Source: Globobulimina sp.
Lineage: Eukaryota; Foraminifera; Rotaliida
Assembly (NCBI GenBank): GCA_003354225.1
Contig: PIVH01000336.1
Span: 1 to 6,230 of the forward strand
DNA length: 6,230 nt
Direction of reading: 5' to 3'
In this document: positions 1 to 6,230 of the stretch, one piece after another
Layout of the letters: every line of letters begins with the position of its first letter
How positions within the stretch are numbered: the first letter of the stretch is position 1
Program-made: the position numbers and the translations under genes
The notes under the pieces: model-generated
Database searches by the model: none
Seen by the model: the letters and a program-made list of their open reading frames with translations, nothing else
Told to the model about the DNA's origin: nothing

Positions 1-951
1 TTATTATTCCCAAACATAAATATAATTTGCGGCGACGAGCTCAAGTTACTCTACAGACACAATCCGAATAAATATGTCATGTTTAAACATGTGATGATGT
101 CAATGCGTATAAACGGTGCCGTACAATTCGAGTCATTGGGTGTTGAATGCGAGAAATGCGAATCGTGTGAATGGAATAAAATGAATGGATCATATTTGGA
201 TATCATTAAAATTCATCACGCTGCTTTTCAACAATATATTTGGTTTCGACTGAGATCACATTTGAATATAAACAATGTCATATTTGATAGGGATAATAAT
301 CTGATTAAAATTGCATTTATTTCGAGAGAGGGCACATCGAACAGAAAAATGATAGATTCCGTAAGGAGGGATTTTTTAAATAAACTAAATAACGACAAAT
401 ATTTCGGAAATAAAAATAAGTTTAAAATACTAATATTGAAAATGGAGCAATATGAGTTTTATCAGCAAATGAGAATAATGTCAGAGTGTTCTATAATAAT
501 TGGAGTGCACGGCAATGGCTTAACGCATATCGCATGGCTTGGGGACGATTTTTATCTTTCGGTTGTCGAAAATGAGAAGTTAGTGATTGAATTATTGCCG
601 CCGTTTGAATTGAAGATAAATGATTATATGTTACAATCCGCAGTGACAAATTCATTTCATTTTCAATGGGATACTTATTCCGGAAAAGTAAGGAGTTCAT
701 CACATTCATTTAAATTATGTCCAATGCAGTTTTATAAACCTAATGCAAATCCAAATCAACTGATTGAAATGTTTGAAAACATGGAGGGCTTTTTTTATGC
801 AATCAGGATTATATGGAAACACATTATATCTTCAAATAATGATTACGATCGCCATCATTTTAGTGATATCATTCTCAAATCTTGCATTGATGTCAAGCGG
901 CAAAAAAATAGTAAAAATGGTTTTAATTCGAACAAAGTCTGTCCAAATTGA
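1..951 (+). CDS. Family 61 glycosyltransferase (EOGT/POMGNT2-like), 5'-partial
   Basis: The frame is open from base 1 to the TGA at 949-951, giving 316 residues. The first ATG is at 79, but the frame is open upstream of it and no start context is visible, so the N-terminus lies outside the window. Seen: an Arg-rich stretch ISREGTSNRKMID (window residues about 107-119), then MSECSIIIGVHGNGLTH (about 160-176), then a hydrophobic strand ending VIELLPP. This order (R-x-R block, 'aD-iiiGvHGaGLtH', 'v-vELfP') is the signature of the GT61/DUF563 catalytic domain, whose members transfer GlcNAc or xylose to proteins or glycans in the ER/Golgi lumen. Donor and acceptor cannot be told from the sequence. 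The usual HGAG is HGNG here. The C-terminal 60 residues after the ELLPP strand are unremarkable. The gene converges on the family 16 hydrolase. No AATAAA is seen on the sense strand before that gene. Confidence 0.82.
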   Translation, partial: LLFPNINIICGDELKLLYRHNPNKYVMFKHVMMSMRINGAVQFESLGVECEKCESCEWNKMNGSYLDIIKIHHAAFQQYIWFRLRSHLNINNVIFDRDNNLIKIAFISREGTSNRKMIDSVRRDFLNKLNNDKYFGNKNKFKILILKMEQYEFYQQMRIMSECSIIIGVHGNGLTHIAWLGDDFYLSVVENEKLVIELLPPFELKINDYMLQSAVTNSFHFQWDTYSGKVRSSSHSFKLCPMQFYKPNANPNQLIEMFENMEGFFYAIRIIWKHIISSNNDYDRHHFSDIILKSCIDVKRQKNSKNGFNSNKVCPN

Positions 952-1051
952 AAAAGATATCTCTCGAATTTATTTAAGCAAGTTTTATTCTAAGCTTTAA
1001 CCAACTCAGTTCTCCTCATATCACTAAAGTCGAACAAACAGTCTGTCCAAA
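928..1051 (+). repeat. Imperfect direct repeat at and beyond the end of the GT61 gene
   Basis: TCGAACAAA followed by GTCTGTCCAAA is found at 928-947, covering the last codons of the GT61 gene, and again at 1030-1051 with two extra bases (CA) between the halves. The copies start 102 bases apart. An exact 20-base match with one short gap is not expected by chance at this distance. It suggests a local duplication or a dispersed short repeat. Confidence 0.7.
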
Positions 1052-1209
1052 CAAGTGAGTGCCATCAAGTCTGAAAACGTTGACAATGCTTCATACGGAG
1101 GCTACTTACCAACAACAGCAAGAATTACGAATTGTTTTAGAATTACGAATTAAGAATTGTTATATTTAAATCGATGAAGAAACCAAAGAAAGTGATATCA
1201 TATACATTT
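952..1209. other. Convergent intergenic region (3' ends of two genes)
   Basis: These 258 bases separate the stop codon of the GT61 gene (plus strand) from the stop codon of the GH16 gene (minus strand), so they must hold both 3' UTRs. I see no convincing coding frame. The plus strand has no AATAAA or ATTAAA. The minus strand has AATAAA at 974-969 and 989-984, more than 200 bases beyond the GH16 stop, so they are only weak candidates for its polyadenylation signal. Two small repeats lie here: a near copy of the end of the GT61 coding region (1030-1051) and an AGAATTACGAATT pair (1121-1151). Confidence 0.6.
1121..1151. repeat. Short direct repeat, two copies of AGAATTACGAATT
   Basis: The 13-base word AGAATTACGAATT is at 1121-1133 and again at 1139-1151, a period of 18 bases. 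A degenerate third half (AAGAATTG) follows at 1153-1160. The repeat lies between two convergent stop codons. It is probably a replication-slippage product; no function is claimed. Confidence 0.6.
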
Positions 1210-2383
1210 TTACCAATTTAAAGCGAAAATGAAAGTATTTAAGAATTTCTTTGTTACAGTTGAAGTAGTTTCGGAACATATGACACTTGATCTGAACCAT
1301 CCCTTTCTTCTACACTCTAAGCCACCACAACATGTATTTCCATTTCCATTGCAGCTCTTGCCCCGTTTCAAACATGTGCTACGACTACGACTTGTTGGGA
1401 ATGCTGTTGGACTAAATGTTGTTGGCGAGTTTGTCGGAATTGATGTTGGAGTTTGTTTATTTTGCCAAATTCTCACAGAATCAATGACAAAATTACCAAT
1501 CTGATCTTTGGCATAATAGTGATGCCCTGTTATGTTACACCATGGCGCAGCACACACCGCAGTGTTCATAATGATAGACATTGGCTGATATGCTATTGTT
1601 GCATTTGCATCATTAATATAACTGACTTGTTCATCATCAATATATAATGTAAGACTATCAAATGTCCAGATTAACGTCCAGTTTTTAAATTGTTTGTAAA
1701 AATCAGCACCATTACCTGGTTTAGGATAATATAATAAATTTCCATTTTGTAGATGTCCATATAATCCTGGCCCACAATCTTTATTATATTGAGATGCGAC
1801 ATTATTATAATGATAAGCAGCAGTTACACGGTTTCTGTTTCTTCCGCTCCATTGTTCCATTATATCATATTCCTGATAACATTTGATTTCCCCTCCAATC
1901 ACACCATCTCTTTGTAGCCATAATGCAGTGTGTAAATGAGGAAATTGTGGATCTGGTAATTTCGCAAATATTTCTATTTTACCATAAGTAAAACTAAATT
2001 TTTTCTCTGTTGTTACAACACCAGATCGATACCAATAAGCATTACCATTCTTTGTCTTTGGGTCATAGACTGTTTCAATTACCAATCTGAATATATTTTA
2101 TGTACACAGAATGTATACAGTATTTATAATTAATTATGTACAGTATATCAAGATTACAAATAACTTACTTTCCATCTTGAACACGCACATTTGATTCATT
2201 GTAAAGTTGTATTTGTTTTGGATATGCCCCAACTCGACGTATTGCGCTCCATTTTGATGTATCTAATGTTGTGCCTTCAAACGTATCTTCAAATATTAAT
2301 TTCCATGACGGAGTATCACCTGCACCATATACAATGTGTACAATGCGATGTAATATCATACCAAATAATAAACATGAAATCAT
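1210..2383 (-). CDS. Secreted family 16 glycoside hydrolase (beta-glucanase/laminarinase type) with C-terminal knottin-like module; two exons
   Basis: Exons are 2383-2169 and 2086-1210, joined in frame to give 363 residues with ATG at 2383-2381. Domain order: a hydrophobic signal peptide (about 1-22); the GH16 N-terminal strand WKLIFEDTFEGTTLDTSKW (27-45); GKLVIETV spanning the splice junction; the active site EYDIMEQW; and a closing strand FVIDSVRIWQ typical of the GH16 C-terminus. The motif ExDxxE is intact (E144, D146, E149). In this family the first Glu is the nucleophile and the last the acid/base of retaining beta-1,3- or beta-1,3/1,4-glucan hydrolysis. A PTxxPT linker (about 284-302) leads to six cysteines at 310, 317, 324, 325, 330 and 342, in the pattern C-x6-C-x6-CC-x4-C-x11-C, an inhibitor-cystine-knot-like framework. 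It is likely exported and active on cell-wall or storage glucan. The exact substrate is not resolvable, and chitin or xyloglucan activity is less likely given the laminarinase-like DIME core. Confidence 0.93.
2087..2168 (-). other. Spliceosomal intron of the GH16 gene (82 bases)
   Basis: The donor is GTAAGT at 2168 and the acceptor ATTCAG ends at 2087. The intron interrupts the Lys codon of DGK-LVIETV, and its removal joins two pieces of the GH16 fold with nothing missing. It is markedly AT-rich compared with the flanking exons. Confidence 0.92.
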
Positions 2384-2756
2384 GCTTGTTTTTTTTTAAT
2401 AATTAATTTCGGAATTATAGTTTAATTAATTTTGTAAATTATGATTGCAGCGTTTAGTATATTCAGCGTCCATTATCAGTCAGTTCTATGTTTTACTGGA
2501 CAGATCCGTGACACATTTTTTTTGGGAAACGAAATCAAACGAATTTGGACAGACAGACTATAGCTTTTGTTGCAAATCAGATTTGATGTATATATACAAT
2601 ACTATATACATTTTATGTGCAGTTAGAACTAAAAAGAACAACAAGAAGCAATTAATACATCAAAAAATAAATTACAAACTACTGGCTAGACAGCAAAAAA
2701 TAAAAAAAATACAAAAATAAACAATTAATAGGATACGTCATACGAATGTAACAATG
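2384..2756. other. Intergenic region upstream of the GH16 gene and downstream of the 7TM gene
   Basis: These 373 bases are very AT-rich. They should hold the 5' UTR and promoter of the GH16 gene and the 3' UTR of the 7TM gene, both on the minus strand. A nine-base A run (minus strand, 2397-2389) sits a few bases before the GH16 ATG. I see no clear TATA box placed for that start. A perfect 9-bp inverted repeat is at 2586-2611, and a minus-strand copy of the word GTCTGTCCAAA at 2554-2544. An open plus-strand frame at 2445-2720 starts with TTG and is lysine/asparagine-rich low-complexity sequence, so I do not call it a gene. Confidence 0.6.
2586..2611. repeat. AT-rich perfect inverted repeat, 9-bp arms
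   Basis: ATGTATATA at 2586-2594 is matched by its exact reverse complement at 2603-2611, with an eight-base loop (TACAATAC). It lies in the gap between the 7TM and GH16 genes. With only two G/C pairs in the stem, it would be a weak hairpin. It could equally be a chance event in TA-rich DNA. Confidence 0.5.
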
Positions 2757-4754
2757 TCATTGATAACTACCAGACTGAGCAGGTGTAATTGGAGAAATTG
2801 GAGTATGTGGCTGTGCCGCTTTATGTTCATTATCTTGCGATGTCTCTGTTGAAATTTGTACATTTGGTCTTTGCATAGCAAAATCTTGCAATGTCATAAA
2901 ATTCGAAGAGCCGCCCTGTTGTATCAATTTACCCGTTGCCAAATCATGCGCGATGTCATCAAAATATTCCTCATAACCAAAGGATGTGTTTTTTTTTATT
3001 TTTTTAAACGTTTCATTCAATTTATATTCAGCATATTTTAACAATTTATACGCATCTTCAATATGTTGATGATGATCTTTTAACCGTACGGCCAATTTAT
3101 ACGGATATCTGGTTTTATATTTTCGCAAAAACGAAAACTTATTTTGATCAAATTGGAATCCGTCAACAATAACAACTCCGTGGTGCTCCGATTCGTTTTT
3201 TATCTCAATCGCCGCAAATATTTGCGTAGCTATAATATTATATCCTTGCGAACTGTATTCCAAATATCGCAATTTTACCTTTTCCGGATCCGTTAAACAT
3301 GCAATAAAATTCAACATTTTATACGGATTCACGGCAAAATCAATATGCGGCAATGCCTTTTCATACGATTTCGACACTGACAAATCCCGCGAATGTGAAG
3401 TCACAGAGGTGAGCTTTTCATGCCTCAAACTGCCCGATTTGACGCCTAACAGATGGGCATTGTTCATATTTGATGGCAACGGTCTGTTTGGCACAGGCGA
3501 TGACGGCGTCATATTTATGCTGACTTTAGCTCGGATTTCCTGTATCATGCTCTCATCCAATGACACATCTTCGCCGTACATATCTTCACAGCTCACCACC
3601 GTATGGCATTGGGCATAAATAGTGGCAGTTTTAACTTGTGGATCGGGGTTGAAATATGGGAATAACTGCGTTATTTTGTGACTTACGCATCTCCCATGAG
3701 TCAGTCGTAAACAACAGCCGCATACTTTTGTCACTAACGTTTCGTAGCATTTATACATCAATATAATGCACAACGATTTGGTCACCCTATCGATGGCTAA
3801 TATGAATAGCATATCTTGGCTGTAAAATATATCAAATATTAACCAACATAGAACTGATATGAACACAGACACTGACGCCAATAACGTGTGTTTCTGCATT
3901 AATTGAAATAGGCGCAATTCGCGCATATCACTTTGGCTTCCGGTCTCGCGAACGGTTACCGTTTGTAGCTGAGTTATATATGTTTTTGGCAGTGCAGATA
4001 TGCGCAAAATCGCATCGCAAAGCTCATATTAAGATATTTGCACTCAACGTTGTGGAGTTTGTAGAAGAACAATGAAGCAAAGAAGATGTTGCATAATAAT
4101 GTGGTGATTTGGCCGACGATATACACGAATAATATGCCACCGATATTTAATTTTGCAATGCAGTCGAATCCATTGGTTTGTTGGGATGCGTTTAGTGAGA
4201 AATCGATTTCTTTATATTGCGGTTGCATTGATATTGAGGTCAGAATTAAAAAAATTAAACAGATGAGGCACACTGCAATGCACATAATGGCCGCATTTTT
4301 GGTTTTGATTTCAAACACAGAATACTTGAAAGAGTGATAAATGCGGATAATCCAAAAAATATACAAAGTGAGTTCGAATATTATGAACCAATTGTATCGC
4401 AACCATGTGATAGTGGAACAATATCCATTTTGTGTAGGGAATGGGTAGGATAAATTTAGTAAAATTGTAATGCATTCAAAACAAATGCCGATCCAAGCAA
4501 TAAAGAGAACGCTTAGTGTCGCAAATTTGATTTTGTTGGACTGTAGATATTATTCATATTATTTGTATGTGTCATTATTGAATATATCAAAAAGTAATTG
4601 AATATGTAGAAAAGTATCGTACCAGATCTTTGCCATAGATTTGGTAGAGGAAATGCCCAAAGACACCCGATTGGAATATTAACAAACATATATAAAAAGC
4701 AAGTGAGAGTAGTATTCCTGTCGCGGCCTCTACATCTCCGACTTTGTCGACCAT
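2757..4754 (-). CDS. Seven-transmembrane GPCR-like protein with long cytoplasmic tail; three exons
   Basis: Exons are 4754-4623, 4540-4049 and 3968-2757, in frame throughout (611 residues, ATG 4754, TGA 2759-2757; an in-frame stop lies just upstream of the ATG). Seven hydrophobic segments lie near residues 10-32, 50-72, 92-112, 127-147, 177-204, 236-257 and 261-280. C85 sits just before helix 3 and C171 in the loop before helix 5, as in the conserved GPCR disulfide. R110 lies 25 residues after C85 at the inner end of helix 3, the spacing of the class A D/ERY arginine, though the preceding acid is Ile. NAS (161-163) in the same loop is a glycosylation sequon. A cysteine cluster VCGCC (290-294) after helix 7 suggests palmitoylation. 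The tail (about 306-611) has a Ser/Pro-rich part, then a helical, lysine-rich module (about 420-555) that I do not recognise, and a Pro/Gln-rich end. It is likely a plasma-membrane receptor. Ligand and G-protein coupling are unknown. Confidence 0.8.
3969..4048 (-). other. Predicted second intron of the 7TM gene (80 bases)
   Basis: The donor is GTTGAG at 4048 and the acceptor ACTCAG ends at 3969. Helices 1-5 and helices 6-7 lie in different reading frames, and removing these 80 bases joins them phase 0 as KLHN-LQTVTV. The donor is weak, and at about 37% G+C the intron is richer than the others here, so a one-base frameshift in this stretch is the alternative. Confidence 0.65.
4541..4622 (-). 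other. Predicted first intron of the 7TM gene (82 bases)
   Basis: The donor is GTACGA at 4622 and the acceptor ATCTACAG ends at 4541. Removal joins GKDL to SNKIKF phase 0, linking helix 1 to helix 2. Without it the first exon's frame stops within 20 codons inside the intron. The length matches the other introns in the window. Confidence 0.82.
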
Positions 4755-4921
4755 GATTAACAAAGTTTATATAGCAAGCAAAGCAAAAAGATAAGTTAAG
4801 TTAAGTTAAGATTAGATACCAGTTTGAACGCATTGGCGAGAAAGAAATAGAAAAAAAACAAGTAGTGTTTTTATAACATTAAAAGATTAAATCAAAACAT
4901 TTATAATTATTTGCTCAATGC
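4755..4921. other. Intergenic region between ABHD14-like and 7TM genes
   Basis: Only 167 bases separate the ABHD14-like stop codon from the 7TM start codon on the same strand, so this gap must hold the 3' end of one gene and the promoter and 5' UTR of the next. No canonical AATAAA is seen on the minus strand. A four-unit TAAGT tandem repeat lies at 4792-4811. Confidence 0.6.
4792..4811. repeat. Pentanucleotide tandem repeat (TAAGT)x4, last unit TAAGA
   Basis: Three exact TAAGT units and one TAAGA lie at 4792-4811, 38 to 57 bases upstream of the 7TM ATG (CTTAA units when read on the gene's strand). It is a short microsatellite in the presumed 5' region. It may vary in length between strains; no regulatory role can be shown. 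Confidence 0.7.
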
Positions 4922-6174
4922 TCACCAACCATCATCATCCCCCAAATCAGGATCTTCAGTGTCTGGATCCGTCTCATAATCAACATAGCCATCAATCCTT
5001 TCTTCAATTAAATCTTTATTATCAAAATATAGATCCGTATCATCATAATAATCCTCATTATCTGTATAATCCCCATCCTCTGCAAAATACTGCGCCAAAT
5101 ACTCCTCAAAATTACTGTCCACAGTGTTGTCGGAATTGGTATCCGTATCATCATAATAATCACTCTCAGTGTCCGTATTTGTGTCATATCCAAATAGGTC
5201 ATCATCGTCATACACTTGCTGCAAATCCGAATCATCCGTTTCTGTATCTACGCCAACAATACACTCAGTAGACAAAAACCGCAATATCTCTTTATGGAAA
5301 TCTTCCGGATTACCTACAAAGGCCGCATGCTCTCCTTTTTTTATCATCACATTGCTATGATACGGTATGTTATCCATCCAATATAACGATTCCTCCTTAA
5401 ACGGCGTCTTATCCCTTTCGCCGTACATCACAAGCACTGGCACATCGACCTACATATTGACATATTTATGCATGCGAATTTGCGATAGATTCACGGAAAT
5501 GATGTGTTACAAATATTAACTGATTGGTATTGCTGCTTCGAATATTTATTCGTCGATTGTGGCGCAATCGCAATAAATCCACGCAAATCAATGTCATTCT
5601 CTTCCAATAAGACGGGTAACCCATAAATGCCTGACATGGACGGCGCAATCACCACAACTTTGGATAGCCGTAATTTGTCGATTAAGTTTTGAATGAAAGT
5701 GATATACTCCTCATTGTCAGCGGGCGGCGTGGCCTTTTTGCTCAATTTGTAGCCGGGCAAATCTATTGCGATGGTCTTATATCCCCAATACGAGAAAATT
5801 TGCAAAGTGCCTAAGCCTTTCCATGTCGCAGAGCCATACTTTGCGCCATGTAATAATAATACGTCGGGTTGTCGGTGCCCGCCTCTTCCACGCGGTTCTG
5901 TATAACGATAAAATATATTACCGACACCATCGATATTGACTGTATTCTCAAAGACTGGGATTGATTTCTTATCTGAATCCAAGGCGGACACTGTTTCGCT
6001 ACCCACTAACATTGGAGGTGGATGGTATAATGCCGGGCCAAATGATACGTATAAGAGTACTAAGACTATGACCGAGATGCAGATACCCCATACAATTATG
6101 CTATTCCATGAGCAATCTTCTTGGTTTTGTTTACGATTTAATTCTTGGTATTGTTGTTCTCTGCGATATCTCAT
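4922..6174 (-). CDS. Membrane-anchored ABHD14-type alpha/beta hydrolase with acidic C-terminal tail; two exons
   Basis: Exons are 6174-5521 and 5449-4922, in frame (393 residues). ATG 6174 is the first ATG in the frame; a GTG seven codons upstream is not a credible eukaryotic start. Residues 25-43 are a single membrane helix after a charged N-terminus, suggesting a type II signal anchor as in animal ABHD14A. The fold then runs VLLLHG (105-110, oxyanion region), TIAIDLPGY, the nucleophile elbow PSMSG (S181), VPVLVMYGERD (D231) and GEHAAF (H259), so the Ser-Asp-His triad is complete. LLLHG, AIDLPG, PSxSG and APxxT match the ABHD14A/B subfamily closely. Human ABHD14B is a small hydrolase reported to remove acetyl groups from lysine, but substrate is uncertain here. 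The final 115 residues (about 279-393) contain about 45 Asp/Glu and only two basic residues and are absent from the short animal proteins. Confidence 0.93.
5033..5161 (-). repeat. In-frame 21-base direct repeat encoding DYYDDTD twice
   Basis: The same 21 bases occur at 5033-5053 and 5141-5161, exactly 108 bases (36 codons) apart and in the reading frame of the acidic tail. Each encodes DYYDDTD on the minus strand. The similarity extends on both sides at protein level (T-D-x-E-x before and three residues then D-N after), which suggests an old tandem duplication of about 36 codons. Confidence 0.85.
5450..5520 (-). other. Spliceosomal intron of the ABHD14-like gene (71 bases)
   Basis: The donor is GTTAAT at 5520 and the acceptor TATGTAG ends at 5450. 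Phase-0 removal joins QQYQS to VDVPVLVMYG, restoring the ABHD14 order in which a Y-x-S-V segment runs directly into the strand bearing the catalytic Asp. Without splicing the first frame ends in a few unrelated residues. Confidence 0.92.
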
Positions 6175-6230
6175 GCTTTGTAGGTGATATTTCACTGAAA
6201 AATTTACTTCAAAATAAAATTAAATAACTC

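Noticed and set aside
764-1000. Plus-strand frame of 78 codons with a hydrophobic stretch, overlapping the end of the GT61 gene
   Set aside because: It overlaps the GT61 frame for most of its length and has no recognisable product. I considered whether it could be an alternative spliced end of GT61 but saw no supporting donor/acceptor pair that improved the family match.
2445-2720. Open plus-strand frame of 91 codons between the 7TM and GH16 genes
   Set aside because: It starts with TTG, has no family resemblance, and its second half is lysine/asparagine/glutamine-rich low-complexity sequence expected in AT-rich non-coding DNA. A preceding ATTGCAG resembles a splice acceptor, but there is no supporting upstream exon.
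3974-4402. A separate 142-residue membrane protein
   Set aside because: It is the middle of the 7TM gene. The frame is open upstream of 4402 to the acceptor at 4541, the apparent start codon is an internal Leu (TTG), and its last residues fall in the predicted second intron.
4766-4773. TATATAAA (minus strand) just upstream of the 7TM ATG as a TATA box
   Set aside because: It lies only about 19 bases before the ATG, so a start about 30 bases downstream of it would fall inside the coding region. In DNA this AT-rich the match is weak evidence.
4918-5271. Open plus-strand frame of 117 codons rich in His, Pro, Asn and Gln
   Set aside because: It is the antisense shadow of the acidic tail of the ABHD14-like protein: Asp codons read backwards give His/Asn/Ile-type codons. 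The sense frame continues a well-supported gene.
4922-5443. A separate 173-residue acidic protein
   Set aside because: Its apparent start is a GTG within the VDVPVLVMYG strand, and it supplies the catalytic Asp and His missing from the upstream exon, so it is the second exon of the ABHD14-like gene.
1-6230. A functional cluster or defence system made of these four genes
   Set aside because: The products belong to unrelated housekeeping, secretory and signalling families, orientations are mixed, and gene order in a eukaryotic genome is not evidence of shared function. I found no mobile-element ends, transposase, integrase or CRISPR-like spacing.

Overview
This window looks like nuclear DNA from a unicellular eukaryote with a compact, AT-rich genome. 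It carries four protein-coding genes and no sign of bacterial operons, tRNA, rRNA or CRISPR. Three of the four genes only make full-length family members if short GT-AG introns (71 to 82 bases) are removed, and three of those four introns rejoin interrupted protein families cleanly. I cannot name the organism. A glucanase with a PTxxPT linker and a seven-helix receptor with a long cytoplasmic tail would fit a stramenopile- or rhizarian-like protist, but this is a guess from protein style.

Layout: (1) Positions 1-951, plus strand: 3' part of a family 61 glycosyltransferase (EOGT/POMGNT2-like), cut at its 5' end by the window edge. (2) Positions 2383-1210, minus strand, two exons: a secreted family 16 glycoside hydrolase (beta-glucanase/laminarinase type) with an intact ExDxxE catalytic motif, a Pro/Thr/Ser linker and a C-terminal six-cysteine knottin-like module. 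It converges on the glycosyltransferase. (3) Positions 4754-2757, minus strand, three exons: a 611-residue seven-transmembrane, GPCR-like protein with an unrecognised cytoplasmic tail of about 305 residues. The upstream exon and both introns were reconstructed here from splice sites and reading frame. (4) Positions 6174-4922, minus strand, two exons: an ABHD14-type alpha/beta hydrolase with an N-terminal membrane anchor, a complete Ser-Asp-His triad and an unusual 115-residue highly acidic tail containing an in-frame repeat.

The genes are tightly packed, with gaps of 258, 373 and 167 bases. The three minus-strand genes lie head to tail, but as eukaryotic genes they are probably transcribed separately. 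Three of the four products are probably membrane-bound or secreted (glucanase, receptor, anchored hydrolase), and the glycosyltransferase family works in the secretory pathway. Nothing in the sequence shows that they act in one pathway.

The points most worth following are the domain additions on known folds (knottin on GH16, acidic tail on ABHD14, large tail on the 7TM protein), the receptor's second intron, which could instead be a frameshift, and an 11-base word present three times in the non-coding or gene-end DNA. I found no evidence of a mobile element, defence system or biosynthetic cluster.
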